Shown: positions 30,296 to 43,180 of the stretch, in pieces
Layout of the letters: each line of letters begins with the position of its first letter
How positions within the stretch are numbered: the stretch's first letter is position 1
NCBI GenBank assembly: GCA_034509735.1
Contig: JACGWO010000002.1
Location: 51,767,115-51,831,114, forward strand
Length of the DNA stretch: 64,000 nucleotides
Reading direction: 5' to 3'
From: Sesamum alatum
Lineage: Eukaryota; Streptophyta; Magnoliopsida; Lamiales; Pedaliaceae
Notes under the pieces: model-generated
Told to the model about the DNA's origin: nothing
Database searches by the model: none
Seen by the model: only the letters and a program-made list of their open reading frames with translations
Made by a program: the position numbers and the translations under genes

Positions 30296-31441
30296 TCAGG
30301 ATGAGTGCACTGTTAATTAATTAACTAGCTTTAATTAATTTGCTTGAGCCTGTGGCTGTGCCGTCGTGTTAGCCTGGCCTTGCATATAATTAATACTAGC
30401 TATGAATCCATAATTTCAAGGTTGTTTAATTTGTTCTTGTGCTGTGCAGCTTCCATCATTGTTTAGTTCAAGAAAATCTTTTACAAAAAGAAGGTCAAAT
30501 TTTATATTTGTATAAATATTTTATTTATATAATTTGCACAAAACTTCTATATATTCTTTTTTTCACGAGTAGAAAACATTATATTCCACTAGCTATCGTA
30601 GCACGTCGTTTCTGCGTGCATATAATAGATAATTTTTACGTTTTAAAATATATTATAAATAAAAGTAAAATATATAAATTAACACATCACATTAAAAAAA
30701 TAAAATAAAAAACTAATTTATCAATTAATATAAATTTGGAAAGTTGAATGAAGTAGTTATCATATGAGTTGATGGTTATTTTTGACGTTACAAAAAAGTG
30801 ATGCGGCGGTGTCATTAACCACCATTTGCGAGTAAAAAAGGGGTTTATTTTGTATAATAGCATAAATTATGAAATATGAATGTCAATCAATAATGAATCG
30901 ACCTTTAGCACTTAATTATATTACTAGTACATATGTGGCACACTCAAATGTGTGTCAAAATTATCTAACATTTAATAAATAATTATTATATTAATTATTA
31001 TATTAATTTCATAAATAAATATAAAAAAATATTGAAGAAAAATCGTAGAAGAAAAAAGGGATGTGGAAGTTGAAACGAGAGAAAATAGAAAGTTGAGAGG
31101 AGAAAGAAAAATGAGAAATTGAGACGAGCGAAAAAAAAATTAATAAAATAATAAAAAGAAATGCAGACCATGAAATTGAAGACACCAATAAGGTGTTCTT
31201 CAATATTGTATAGTATAGATAATACTTAATACATAATAAACAACTACGGCTAATTAATGCAGACAAATAACATACTGGACTTTGAAACTTCAAAGTGCAA
31301 ATAGCACTGTTGATAATTTTGTCCTTAATTTTTTTATAAATAATTACCCAAAGATCGAACTTAAATGAAACAAAATACAAAAAATAGAAATTAACCGTAT
31401 AAAATTATGAATTGAGTATCAGGGGCTAAAGTTATGTGAAG
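30296..31441. other. 3' flank of polygalacturonase 2 and AT-rich spacer
   Basis: The first 150 bases or so are probable 3' UTR. The rest is AT-rich with purine-rich stretches (about 31020-31150). No gene recognised. Confidence 0.45.
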
Positions 31442-31872
31442 GATTAAATGCACTTTTGGTCCTGTAACTTAATTAGCTCATTTAGCGTTTTCGTTCTTTA
31501 ACTTTTTCAGGTAGCATTTTGATCGTGCATCCTTTTAATTTTTGCAATTTCAGTCCTTTTGTTCGTCAGAGTTCACCTCTACTGCGTGAGAAGGGTGAAC
31601 TCCGGCGAAAAAATGACTGAAATCACGAAAATTAAAAAAATATAGGACCAAAATGCTACTTGAAAAAATTAAAGGACGAAAATGCTGACAGGAATGAGCC
31701 AATAGGAACAAAAACCCCAATTTTAAAATATCACGTGAGAGGCACATGCATTTTTCTAGCGAGAAAGTTGAACTCCAGTTAAAAAATATCTAAAACCACG
31801 AAAAATAAAAAGATAGAGAAGACCAGAACGTCAAATGACCTAAATTACGAAATCAAAAAATGCATTTAAGTC
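31442..31872. mobile_element. Foldback MULE-like MITE with nested arms
   Basis: The left terminus 'gattaaatgcacttttggtc' matches the reverse complement of the right terminus, 'gacttaaatgcattttttga'. Between them, 'agcattttgatcgtgcatcc' and 'cagtccttttgttcgtcaga' on the left are mirrored by 'gactgaaatcacg' and 'ggaccaaaatgctacttg'. A further partial right arm follows (31720-31872), so the element appears to contain an extra arm copy. Flanking 9-mers tatgtgaag and tttgcgaaa match at 6 of 9. Non-coding. Confidence 0.6.
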
Positions 31873-34401
31873 TTTGCGAAAATTAAATGTAAAGGACTAT
31901 TAATGACCTTTGCCCCTTATAAACATTTACAAATTTTACATTAATTTATGCAGCGGGTGTGTGTAATACATTACGAAATTGGGGCATCAAGGAGATTGTT
32001 TACTAGTTTGCTCAATTAAACCTGATGGATAATACCGTGTATTTGATTATTTTTTCTAGATCATGCGCTAGTCATATTACAAGTGATATACATAGAGTGT
32101 TTGTGAGAGTTTCGAAAAAATATTTTTCAATTTCTAACTTAAAAAAAAAAAATACTTTTAAAAAGCATTTGAGATGCTAGCTTCTACTTGTAGAGTTGCT
32201 ACAAAAAATACTTTTGAAGTAGTTTGTATGTCAAGTTGTCAACTTCTACTTGTAAACTTGCTATAAAAAATACTTTTAAGGTGCTTTTACTTGCCTTGAT
32301 TTTTTAAAAATAAATTCGACTTTCTTCGAGCTACTTTAATTATCCATATTATAATAATCATAATTCGATCATGTCCTTTTTAATTTATTTACAAAATTAC
32401 TCATTCAAAGTTGAAATTAGAGTTTTCAAATATTTTTAATAATTTATTACTACCAAAATTTATAAGTTCACACACTTAATAATTTAGAATTTTTATATTT
32501 TATTTTTTATATTATCTGATATTATTCCTTTATCTTAGAAAAATATAAATTAACTTGCTAGATTAATCAAGAAAATATATATTCTTTCACAATCATATAA
32601 GTTTATTTATTGTGTATGAATGAACAATTATATTATATAGCGGGATCATTATTTAATTAAACATTCAGTTTTCTATTAGTATTTAATATTTTTATAATAT
32701 AAATGACACATATTTAAATATGAGGTATACGAATTGAAATAAAATTTGTCATTTTTGTGAAAAAATAATTATTATTATTGAAAGATAAGTGTAAATATTA
32801 AACAAAAATAATATCTAGCTAATACATGGGGGCAAAATGATCTTTAATCAATTAAGTATGTTTTATAAGTGTTTTTTCACCAAACGCAACTCGATCAATT
32901 TAGTTTTTATTTGTTTTTTACTTTTTTTTTTTTTATAAATGTCATTACCCACTTTTGATTTTTGCTACATTTTCCAACTTTTTTCACAAAAATCATTTCT
33001 CTAAAAGCAAAAGTTTTTGCAAACACTCCTATAGTCATTATGTAATGAATTCGGTTTAAATTACCTAAATCCTTTTATAGTGAAGCAACTTATGTTACTA
33101 ATCCTCATTATTTGCAAAAGTGGGTAGCTGCAGCCACAAAATCGGCTTTTATCCCGCCTAACAATCCTCCACATATCACATGGCTTAATTGCTTAACCCA
33201 ATAATTAATTCTCTGCACCATAATTGTTAATAATTAATTCTCTGCATCAGAATTATTTATGTTTGACTTTATCCTCATTCACAAAACAAAAACCGCATCA
33301 ATTAGCGGCGTTACGTACTTATATATGTACAAAGTGGCTATGCCTAATTTATCAAGAATTAATATATATTGTTCATGCATTTCCCCACTTAGATTAATTA
33401 TTATGCCATACGTTGGAAATAAATTTTTGGTCAACTGAATATTCCCTCAATTATAATTTTAACACGATTTGTTTATGTAAGTTTCATTGCTTTATAAACT
33501 TCACAAATGAAAACGTCGATTAATGTTGATCATAAAATCAATAATTTTTAATATATATTTAAATACTTCTACCATGTATATCATATCATATAAAAGGGAA
33601 GTTGGAGAAAAATGAAAAAGTTTAACCCTCTAAAGCTTAATTATTATTTTATTTTGAAATAATAATGATCTCTAATTAACCCTCTAAAGCTTAATATAAT
33701 TTGATTATATAGTTATACTTAGAACGTAATTTATCGGTAATCAATATGATCTCTTCATAAAATACAACTAAAATTAAGAAATACGTATTCATAACAATTG
33801 TCCGCGTACGTAGAAACTCAAATATTTATATAAAGTCAACTTAAACATTCTCGCTACCCCATAATCAACTCCATGTGCAAGCTACGACAATCAGCTGATG
33901 GAATTCTTAAATCAATAATTTAATTAGCTGATAAATGATAAGAAAAAATTCAATAATTTTATTTATGCTCATCTCTACTATTTCGATCGAGAGGATTTTT
34001 TTTATTGTATAAATTATTAGAATTACCAATATTTTGGATGCAGGAGTGATTACTTCAAATTTTGATGAACTATTTGGACTGGACCCATTGAGAAACAAAT
34101 AATTAGGAGCAACAAAGAAGATAATTAACAAATTTGAACACTCAATAAGACGTAATTGATCATCAATAAGGTTAAATTATCCCAATTTGACATTCTCTCA
34201 TCAATTAAGAGAACTGATCATTGCAACCTCACATGATATTATTAAACAAAGATTCCATTGCAATAGCTTATCACATGAGGCCGTACATATCATAACATGA
34301 AGTTGAAGTAAGCCATCACGTTATCATAAATAAATACTTTACTTGCCATTAATTAACATAATTCAACTGAAATGTGGACAGTTGAAAAGATCAAATCCCC
34401 A
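31873..34401. other. Spacer between polygalacturonases 2 and 3
   Basis: AT-rich. It includes a possible inverted-repeat element at about 32093-33035, with end phrases 'agagtgtttgtgagagttt' and 'aaaagtttttgcaaacactcc'. No protein-coding gene recognised. The final 300 bases are promoter of polygalacturonase 3. Confidence 0.45.
32093..33035. mobile_element. Possible inverted-repeat DNA element, hAT-like ends
   Basis: The left end 'atagagtgtttgtgagagtt' resembles the reverse complement of the right end, 'ataggagtgtttgcaaaaac'. Both run into A/T-rich 'atttttgtgaaaaa'-type sequence. A duplicated 'cttctacttgtagagttgct'/'cttctacttgtaaacttgct' unit lies inside (32181 and 32243). No target duplication was found, so the superfamily is uncertain. 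Confidence 0.4.
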
Positions 34402-34409
34402 TATAAATA
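34402..34409 (+). promoter_or_regulatory. TATA box of polygalacturonase 3
   Basis: TATAAATA, 90 bases upstream of the ATG at 34492. Confidence 0.75.
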
Positions 34410-34491
34410 GTACCCCAACCGCAGCACATTAATTAATTCATAGCTAGCTTCTTTTACATCTTTGCAGGTTCACTACTTAGCCAAAATAAAC

Positions 34492-36188
34492 ATGATTTCT
34501 CTAGTGTCCATAATCTTGCTCCTTCATTTCATGTTTGGGAATGCTGCCGTAACATTCAATGTGATCAAATTTGGTGCTAAACCAGATGGGAAAACTGACG
34601 CAACTCAGCCTTTCCTTAAGGCTTGGGCGTCGGCCTGCACCTCCATGGCAACATCGACCATTTACGTGCCCAAAGGGCGTTTCTTGATTAGGTCTGCAGA
34701 GTTCAGAGGTCCATGCAAAAGCGCGATCAAGGTCCAAATTGACGGCACCCTTATAGCTCCAATGGACTATCGTGCCCTTGGAAACTCCGGGTATTGGATT
34801 TTGTTCATTCAAGTGAATAGGATTTCGGTCATTGGAGGAGCTCTCGATGCTAAGGGGGCCGGAGTTTGGGACTGCAAGGCGGCAGGCCAAAATTGCCCAG
34901 CCGGAGCACGGGTAAGTTTGTCATTTATTCACGCTATAATTCATCCGTACCTACTTTTTAGGTCAAATAGGTCTAGCTAATTAATTTGGTAATTCTGACT
35001 TTTGCAACTTGACATATTGTGCATTGAAGAAATTCAGAATTGGGTAATTTAACTAACCTAAGCTCATTAATTAATGGGCTTTCGTTCTTAATGATGTGCG
35101 TACATATAATAATTTAATTCTAACACAAGCACGCATTTAGATTAAAAGTTTCAATATTCTCCAAATTAACATACAATATTTACACGTAAACTAAATTACT
35201 TTTTTTTTTTTTAATAATTATGTTGGAAATTGCAGTCTATAACATTGAATTGGGTGAACGATGCTCAAATAAGCGGGTTAACATCGATTAATAGTCAACT
35301 AATGCACCTGGTGATCAATAGCTGCAAGAATGTGAAGGTGAGCAATGTGAAGATCATAGCTCCAGACCTCAGCCCTAACACAGATGGAATCCATGTTCAA
35401 TCCTCTACTGGGGTTACTATCAAAAACAGCGTCATCAAAACTGGTGATGACTGCATATCAATCGGGCCAGGGACCACGAATTTGTGGATGGAAAAAATAC
35501 AATGTGGCCCTGGACATGGAGTCAGGTAATCTATTCATCAATATATATATATATATATATATATATTTATTTATGGCATATAATTAATTCATAATTTAAT
35601 TTATATTCTGCAATATATTGGCATGCAGCATAGGGAGCTTGGGGCGAGATTATAACGAAGATGGTGTGGAAAATGTGACATTGATAAATTCGGTTTTCAG
35701 CGGGTCGGATAATGGGTTAAGGATAAAAACATGGGCCAGGCCCAGCAAAGGGTATGTCAGAAATATCAATTATCAAAATATCGTTATGAAGAACGTTGAG
35801 AACCCAATTATCATAGACCAAAATTACTGCCCCAACAACCAAGGTTGTCCCACCCAGGTATAATATAGTATATCATGATATTCATGTTAATTTTTACTCT
35901 CACTCTCATAAATATTAAATTAGAACTTTTATTTATATCCTTTTTTTTTTTCCTTAATATTGACAGACTTCTGGGATCAAGATTAGTGAAGTGAGTTACC
36001 AAAATATTCAAGGAACATCAGCAACACAAATTGCAATGGCTTTTGATTGTAGCCCTTCCAACCCATGCCGTGGGATCAAACTCAAGGACATCAAACTCAC
36101 TTATCGGAAAAAAAACAAGGCTCAATCCTTGTGCAACAACGTTGGCGGAACCTCTGGGGGTGTCATCCTGCCCGATAATTGCTTGTAA
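34492..36188 (+). CDS. Secreted polygalacturonase (GH28), tandem copy 3
   Basis: Exons 34492-34911, 35236-35525, 35629-35857 and 35967-36188 give 386 residues. The start is the first ATG after the TATA box (MISLVSIILLLHFMFGNAAV, a clear signal peptide). GH28 motifs: SPNTDGIH (Asp190), GDDCISIG (Asp211/212), GPGHGVSIGSLG (His234), RIKTW (about 268-272); all intact. It is the most diverged of the three: exon 1 is 10 residues shorter than in copy 2, and the Asn-rich loops differ (GGALDAKGAGVWD against [13 protein letters not shown]). The function is pectin galacturonan hydrolysis in the wall. Intron 2 contains a (TA)n run next to the donor. Confidence 0.93.
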
Positions 36189-36626
36189 TTAACTAATATT
36201 AATATCCAAAAAAGGAAAAGAGAAAGAAGAAGGAAAGTTATGGGGTACGCCTTGCTATTATAAGCACAATTAGGGGGCTTAAGATGCAATTTACTCAAAA
36301 GTTGAAGTAGTTTTATGGCTTCTCATTGAGTTTGATCATCAACTCCTCATTCTCTCATGTAACTTTATTACACGGAAATGAAACATATTTGTCAAAATTT
36401 CGAATTTTGCGACTAAGATTAATTCTGACTCCATCTTTGATCTAAAGCATCAATAATTATATATATATATATATATGCAGCACCCTTCTCATTATAAGGA
36501 GACCATCTCATCTAAACAGTACAATGTGTAACTACTTTAGAGCTCGAATGATTATATATAGTCCAGACGACGTATTTATGCGATGATGGTACGTATTATA
36601 ATCAGCTGGACGTCTAAAGACGTAAA
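36189..36626. other. Convergent spacer after polygalacturonase 3
   Basis: Probable 3' UTRs of both convergent genes and a (TA)n run at about 36459-36476. Nothing else seen. Confidence 0.45.
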
Positions 36627-39600
36627 CTACCTCAAGGGTGAAGACCGATGGTGTGCACTACCTTCGTGGCGTTTGGAAGTGTTGCCACTTCTGGGCTCTG
36701 TACGAAGTGTATTTCCAGAGAAACAGTGTCGCACAGTTACCCTGTGAGTTTTCATTTCAGTAGAACAACTGCCTCTTATGGTGACCAACATGATCATTTC
36801 CTTGTCTCTGGTGTCCTCAGACCACCAGCTTTGGGGGATCCCCTCCACCAGTTCCTCCAACTTGTGGGACTCTTCATGATGTACTGATATATCCGCGACT
36901 TGATCCGGTTTGATCATGCCGGCCGCAGGTGAGACCTGGTGGATGCAAAATCTCAAAATTTGTCCCGCTCACCAAGTAATCAAACTAGTTGAAATTTATT
37001 ACCTCAATCCAACGAGGGAAACTAAGTGAGCCTCTTGGTTTGTAATCTGGAGCCGCTTCTTCCTCCTTAATGGTGCAGTGGCCTTCACACACAATATGGA
37101 AAAAGACCGTCTCTTCCCCACTTCGGTTGGTGATTTTCAAGTTGAAACTGTCTTGGTTCTGGAGTGATATCTGGTTCGTGCTAACAGTCGTTTCCGGGAT
37201 AAAGCGTAGAGCTTCAAGATAGCCTTTGATTGCATCATTCGTGTGAAGTATTCTTCCAAACTCCTGTCTCCTTACTGACTTGTCGACATAAGCGATGTCC
37301 ACATTGAGCTTGCATCGCACTGGTTTATGATCACTTTCAATCACATCCATGCGAGCTTCGTATCTTTAAACAAAAACCAACCAGAACCATTAAGAAACAG
37401 AAACAAGACTCTTGCAAAAAACGAATTAAAACTCAAATCACTTACTGATATATGGAAGCAATCACGGGGCATTCTAAACTGCATTCTTTTGTTGGACCTG
37501 ACCTATTATCTCGATACAAGATTCGGTCACACCAAGCAGGGATTCGTTTTTTCTCGCCCGAATCATAACCTGAAACGAAAAAGGGATTTCATTCATAAAT
37601 TCTTCCTTGAACAAGCAGGTAGAACAACTAGTGAAAACTTATAGTCATGCATTTTGAAAAGGGACAAGCAGGATATTACTTACCTCCTAAACCCGGTTTT
37701 CCTTTCTCAAACTTGTAAGTCGGAGGAAACCTGATGAGCGCCTCACGCATTCCTTGGAAAACTTTACCAGCTTTCATTTCTGCTCTCAGCTGATCTTTCT
37801 CTCGGAGCCAATCAAAGCTTCTTTGAGAAACTAAATCCCTTGCGTCATCATAAGATATCCCAAATAGACGATAGTTGAAATCACCGCAAAAGATGAGAAG
37901 GTCAGCTTCACCAAGATCAGGCCTCCCCTCATCAGCAACTTTTTCACCCTATTATATAATTCAATGAAAACTCTCACTTGAGCTATTATTGAGGATGCGA
38001 AAATGAAAAATTAATTTCAATTATGGTAATGCTTACATTTGCGCCGCTCTTCGTCTGATTTGACGAAGCACCAGCTGCTAAAGAATAAAGCAGCCAAAAT
38101 AAATATACTGAAAATACAACGGAACAGGAGAAAAAACAGGTATCATATATAGCATACCAGCAGCATTGTAAAACAGGTTGGATGACCGACTGAAAGTCAT
38201 TGTCCGATATATATGATCAAAATCAGCATTCCGACGGTTAACTGCTTCTAAATGTGCAGCCAAATGACAATTCACAAAACATATTATCCGGTCATATACC
38301 CTTAACCTTAAACCAACACCTCCCTGCAAGTAAAATTGAGACAACACATCATAATCATCTTAAGATGCCAAAATCGGCTGACAGAATCACGCCTAAAATT
38401 GAATTTAATTAGAATATGAACATCCGTTATCCAGTTTGTTATATTCATAATTTCTAGAAGTGGACTGAACTTTGCTTGGGAAGAACAAACTACCTAGTTG
38501 ATTACCTTATTACCAATTGCACGTCCTAAACCACAAGCCACTGCTGCAACATCCAAGTCCCCTGCATGTTTCCGAAGATCTTTTCTCACCCTGAAAACAA
38601 GGACAACAACAACAACCTACTATAATTAAGATGGAGGGCTATTGAATAATACCGTGGACAAAAGCTGCAAAAGAAGATCTTTTTAGATGCTTGCGAGGTT
38701 TTCATCTTGTTTTAGTGGCCGTAAAGCCATACCAAATCGCTATCAGCAAGGCAGCCAGCTGCCTGGACCCTACTCGCTCGAAAGTACATCCTTCCTCCAA
38801 AGCCTTGCCAATGTGATCTTGCCACCATTGGCCAAGAGAACTTCCTTCTAGTCCTACCTAAAATAGATTGTAGCTGTTAGAAAATACAAGAAATGTATGT
38901 ACTTTAAGGTTGCATTTAGATAGAAGGATTTGGATTTCAGGGAATAATCTGATGAAAGGATTTCAAATGACTTCATATTACATCGATTTCGGATTCACCA
39001 TCACTCAGAGAATAGAGTGAAATGAGAACTCAAAGATTCGAAATTTAGTAACTAAAAATTATCCAAACAAATTCAATGCAGTTGTTATTACGGACTTGAA
39101 ACCCTTAACTCCAAATCCATCAATTCAAATTAAGCATAAGGGCTGACAATTGTTGTTGTAAATCCATATTATTGAAATAGAACATCAACCAGCAAGCTTA
39201 TTCGGAAACTGAACAAATATAAAACTATATGTTCTATAAATTGTATTTTTTATCTGAAAATATAAAGCATTTCGGACGTGGTGTTCTTGTTCTACTTTAC
39301 TACTGTAATCGGCCCTTTCCCGATAAAAAAAAATAACAAGTCTATTATGGACTTACAGTTTCTTTTGCTGCTGACATTGCAAGGAAACCAGCACCCATTT
39401 CCACTTCTTGTAGCCCAACAACTACAATGTCAACATCTGATACAGCAGAACCTATCCATGACATGAGAGCAGTATGAGATGCTCTTCCCTGACCAACATT
39501 CCATGTGCCAATCATAATACTAACTTTCTCGCGCCTGGTATACATTTGTTCTCTCTCAGTCAATTCCGCCCGTAATATGTCATCTATAGGTGCCGGAGAC

Positions 39601-42600
39601 GAGATTGTCCACCCACGTATACCACCATGAGTTGCTACACTGAATACATAACCATTTCCAATGACTAATTTTATGACTGGCTCATTATGGGCAGTCCAAC
39701 TAGCAATAATATTTCCTTCAAGGTCGAGTACTTGGATTTTGCCACTTGCATAGCCAACCCATATTCTTGAACCATGTGTGCAAAAGCATTGAACGCTACA
39801 AGGATGATGGTGAAAATCTTGCAAACGGTTCCCATTTCCATCCCATTGGATTAATAAACCATTTGAGCATCCAGTCCAAATTATACCATCAGTGGCAAGC
39901 ACTATAGCTTCCGTCTTTTTAGTATCTTCGACAAAAGCTCCTGCCCCCTTTGCTGCTCGACGAACAGCATCTGCAGCACCCATTATAGCATTACGAGACC
40001 TTTGCAAAAAGCCTTGGGACTTGTCCTTTTTAGACTTTGTTACAAACTTAACATTCATCTCATCTTCAACTACCTGGTCTTGAGATGGTGGCATATCAAC
40101 ACGATTTTCAATTTGACCCTCTATGTTAAATACTTTTACAAGTTCTCTTGTGCGAGCATTCCTGAATCCACCAACAATGATGATAAGGCATCAAGGAATC
40201 ATAAAGAATACCACTTCCTAATCTATATATGTACCGCATATGAAAGTAGGAACCTAATAAACGTTTATTCTTACTGTGCGAAGAATTTCATAACACAATT
40301 TAAGTACTCTTTTTATTAGAAAATAAGATTTAGTTATAAGAAAATAAAGTTTTATTAGAGAAGAAAACAAGTTAGTAGTCTTAAATTTAGGGGTGGGCAT
40401 GGGTGTGGTATTTCAGATCAGGTACCGGATTGGTCGGTAGTATATTTTGGTACCCAACACAAACCGATAAATTCAGATACATGAACTTTTTCCTCTTTTT
40501 TTGTTTGTAATTTAAATGTAAAGAAAAGTAGGGGCACAAAGAAATATTAAAAAACATGTGTTTCTTTCGATAACTTTATACAAAGTCTGCAAGCATATCA
40601 TATTGCAACGATTATGACTTATGAGAATGACATTTTACCACAGCGAGAAGGACATGGATCCAGCAGCCCACACTTTGGCTCTAACATTGTCAGATAACAA
40701 GCATTTCACATCTGAAGAGGAAATATAGCATACTCCATTAACCGTAACTTGGCTTCTGAGGTCAATGGCTGATCTTTCCACTAACAAAGCAGCCATGTGT
40801 TTTTCCTCGGGTGATAGGGATAGAGATTTTTCGATGGACTCCCATGGCCAGACCTTTATAACACCACCCTCTGAACCTGACCATAAATCACCTGGATCCA
40901 ACCCAAGAAGTAATGAAAAACAAAGCCATAGATATAGAAGAGAATCATAAGGAAGAAAGAAATGATGAAAGAATATCATCATCATCTACATATATTCTAA
41001 CCAACACAACAGAAGCAAAAATGCAAGCGTTAACGTATTTAATGGTAGAATAAGAATCATTCAGATGTAGCCAAGAAATTCAAAAGGCTTTGGGGCTGTG
41101 CGAAAAGAATTTACCGTAAAAAGACATTGTCATGCAGAGAACTGGAGCTCTTTGTGCCTGCCAAGAAAAACCTTCTTTGAAAGCCGTGTCATCGGAGAAA
41201 TTCTGCTCCGTCTTCCAAGACCTGATTTTACCATCCTTATGCCCAGTCCAAACCAACTTGCTCCCTTGATCTACCATCATACAAAAAACTGGTGATGTGT
41301 TTGCAGATTCATAAAATGGAGAAGCATCTTCGTCTCCTCTCCGTGTCTTTTTCCCAGTCTCAAACCCACACCCTGGCTCATATGCATCTGAATATTTCCA
41401 TACTCTTACCCCTGATTCTAGCCCTGCCCACAGTTGTGTTTCTGTACTGGCAATTGTCCTTGACGACTTTCCAGACTGCAAGAAAAAAACAGCTGCCTTA
41501 ATTCTCATGCATTACCTAAGCTGAGCTTTAGTAAACACAGTAAAGAAATACATAATGGCACAAGCAATGGTCCTTCGACAAGTTCAAAAGCAAATTACAT
41601 AAAGATATCACTATACAGTAGATGCAATTGACAGAATCAAACATTACTATACAAATCAGAGATAGTTGTCTACATAAAAAGTAAAAATTAGCTCAAATTA
41701 TTACCGAAAAGCAGAAAGGAGAAAAGGAAAGATACTACAAAAAAAGCAACACATCTTTCTTATAATACTACTATCATTCTTCTCCTTTGCCTGGCTTTTC
41801 TACAATGGCCCAGACCAGGTGTAACATAACACTCCACTTCCAGACGCGGTCTTGGATGGACAGTTCCAAGAATTTCCTTTGCAGACAAAGACAGAATTTA
41901 GATTCTTGCAATCCCCAGCCTTGATTTCTTCAAGAAAATCATTCCACCTTTGCCAGAGCCCAGAGTTATCAATTTATTTTCCAAATAAGAGAAAATATTG
42001 CATAAAAGGCAAGTTCATACACACACACACACACAAAAAGAAGCAGCCACCTTTACGTTCAAAATTTCCCACACAAAACCAATTTCATTTCATGACGTGA
42101 AAACAAATCAAACTTTCAATTGCGACAACGCCACCGAAGCACAACGAAAACAAAACCAACCACTGCCAACCATGGCCTGTGAGATTGTGAAAAAGAATCG
42201 AAAAGAACTCCACTGGAATCCCACCTGAGTTTCTCTCAGAGGATGCGGTCTGAGCTCAAGACAGGCTGGGCGGTTGGGGTGACAGGCCGCCCTATTAGGC
42301 ACCCTAAAGACTCCCACCCCTCCACCGCTCGCCATAAACTCCGGCAGCGGTTGATTGGGCTGCTGCTGGCTTTCATCTAAGGCGTTGCCGTCTCCTATCC
42401 CGATTCCCTCAATCCTCTGACTGAAATCATCGTAATCCACTTGGTCGTCACCACCCCCATTACTTGCACCAGAACAACGAGAAAAGTCAGCGTCATCGTC
42501 GGAAGAAATGATGCCTTCATAGTATCCATCTTTTTTCTTGCCGCGGAAATTTCCCAAGATATTGCCTTCGTCAAGGCTATGGTTGCGAAAGGGGTTGGAG

Positions 42601-42719
42601 TGGCGCTTGTGGTGATTTGTTCTGAGCTGCTGGCTGTAGGAGTGGGCTTTCCGGTGAGGCGGGGAGTGGGATATCCCCGCCAGGGCTGTTCTGTCGGCTT
42701 CTTTCAAACGTTCGTCCAT
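36627..42719 (-). CDS. FRA3-type inositol polyphosphate 5-phosphatase with WD40 repeats
   Basis: Twelve minus-strand exons: 42225-42719, 41115-41475, 40639-40891, 39357-40161, 38733-38857, 38506-38590, 38158-38323, 38037-38077, 37684-37948, 37446-37569, 37003-37363 and 36627-36935. All junctions keep phase and give 1129 residues, matching the roughly 1100-residue plant 5PTase12/13/14/FRA3 group. Residues 1-165 are a low-complexity acidic/Ser-rich leader. About 166-560 hold WD40-like repeats (for example [28 protein letters not shown]). The phosphatase domain starts at GTWNVGQG (residue 588) and keeps the catalytic signatures [39 protein letters not shown] and SDHKPV (Asp918), so it should be active. 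A C-terminal region of about 200 residues follows. The family removes the 5-phosphate from inositol phosphates or phosphoinositides; FRA3 affects fibre-cell walls and actin. The exact family member is not certain. Confidence 0.93.
40388..40500. mobile_element. Possible hAT end fragment in intron 3 of the 5-phosphatase gene
   Basis: TAGGGGTGGGCATGGGTGTG at 40388 resembles the TAGGGGTGGGC termini of plant hAT MITEs, followed by 'ggtaccggattggtcggtag'. No matching opposite end was found in the intron, so this is a fragment or a coincidence. Confidence 0.35.
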
Positions 42720-43180
42720 ATCCCGATAATGGGCTTTTGGTTTGTGTGTTCCGGGTGAATTTTGGAAAGTTGTGTTGTTGAAGTTAGAGATGGAAAGAGA
42801 AGAGAGGAGAAAAGATGGTCATTGTAGGTAGGTGAAGAAGGCAATAATCAATCTAAGAGGGAGAGTGAACGTGAACGTGAACGTGGTGGGGGGAAAGGAA
42901 GAGAGAAAAAGTCAAAATGGGGATATGAGAGAGAAAGAAATAGAAGAGAGTGAGAGTGGTGTGGTGTGGTGTGGGTGACATTCTCACATTTTCCATTGTT
43001 GGGAAGACCGAAGACAGAGGCGAAAGATGATGGGAATGTTCGGACAGGAGGAGAGTGAGTTAGTTGTTTTTATTACTACTCTCTTCATTTTCCAATTTCC
43101 AACGTTGCGGTCTGTGTATGTGTATGTGTATGTGTCATGTGTGTGTTCGTGTTCTTCTTTTTCTCCAAACGGAAAACTGA
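42720..43180. promoter_or_regulatory. 5' leader/promoter region of the 5-phosphatase gene
   Basis: On the plus strand this is GA-rich (42789-42815, 42896-42955) with short tandem repeats: gaacgt x3 near 42864-42881, gtgtg/gtggt near 42956-42975 and tgtatg near 43114-43133. On the coding strand this becomes a pyrimidine-rich CT leader, common in plant 5' UTRs. No TATA box is evident. Confidence 0.45.

Noticed and set aside
31009..31380. 123-codon minus-strand open frame rich in Phe, Ser and Leu
   Set aside because: Low-complexity translation of A/G-rich DNA; no domain or start context.
36648..36887. Plus-strand open frame opposite the last exon of the 5-phosphatase gene
   Set aside because: Antisense shadow; the minus-strand frame joins in phase with eleven other exons.
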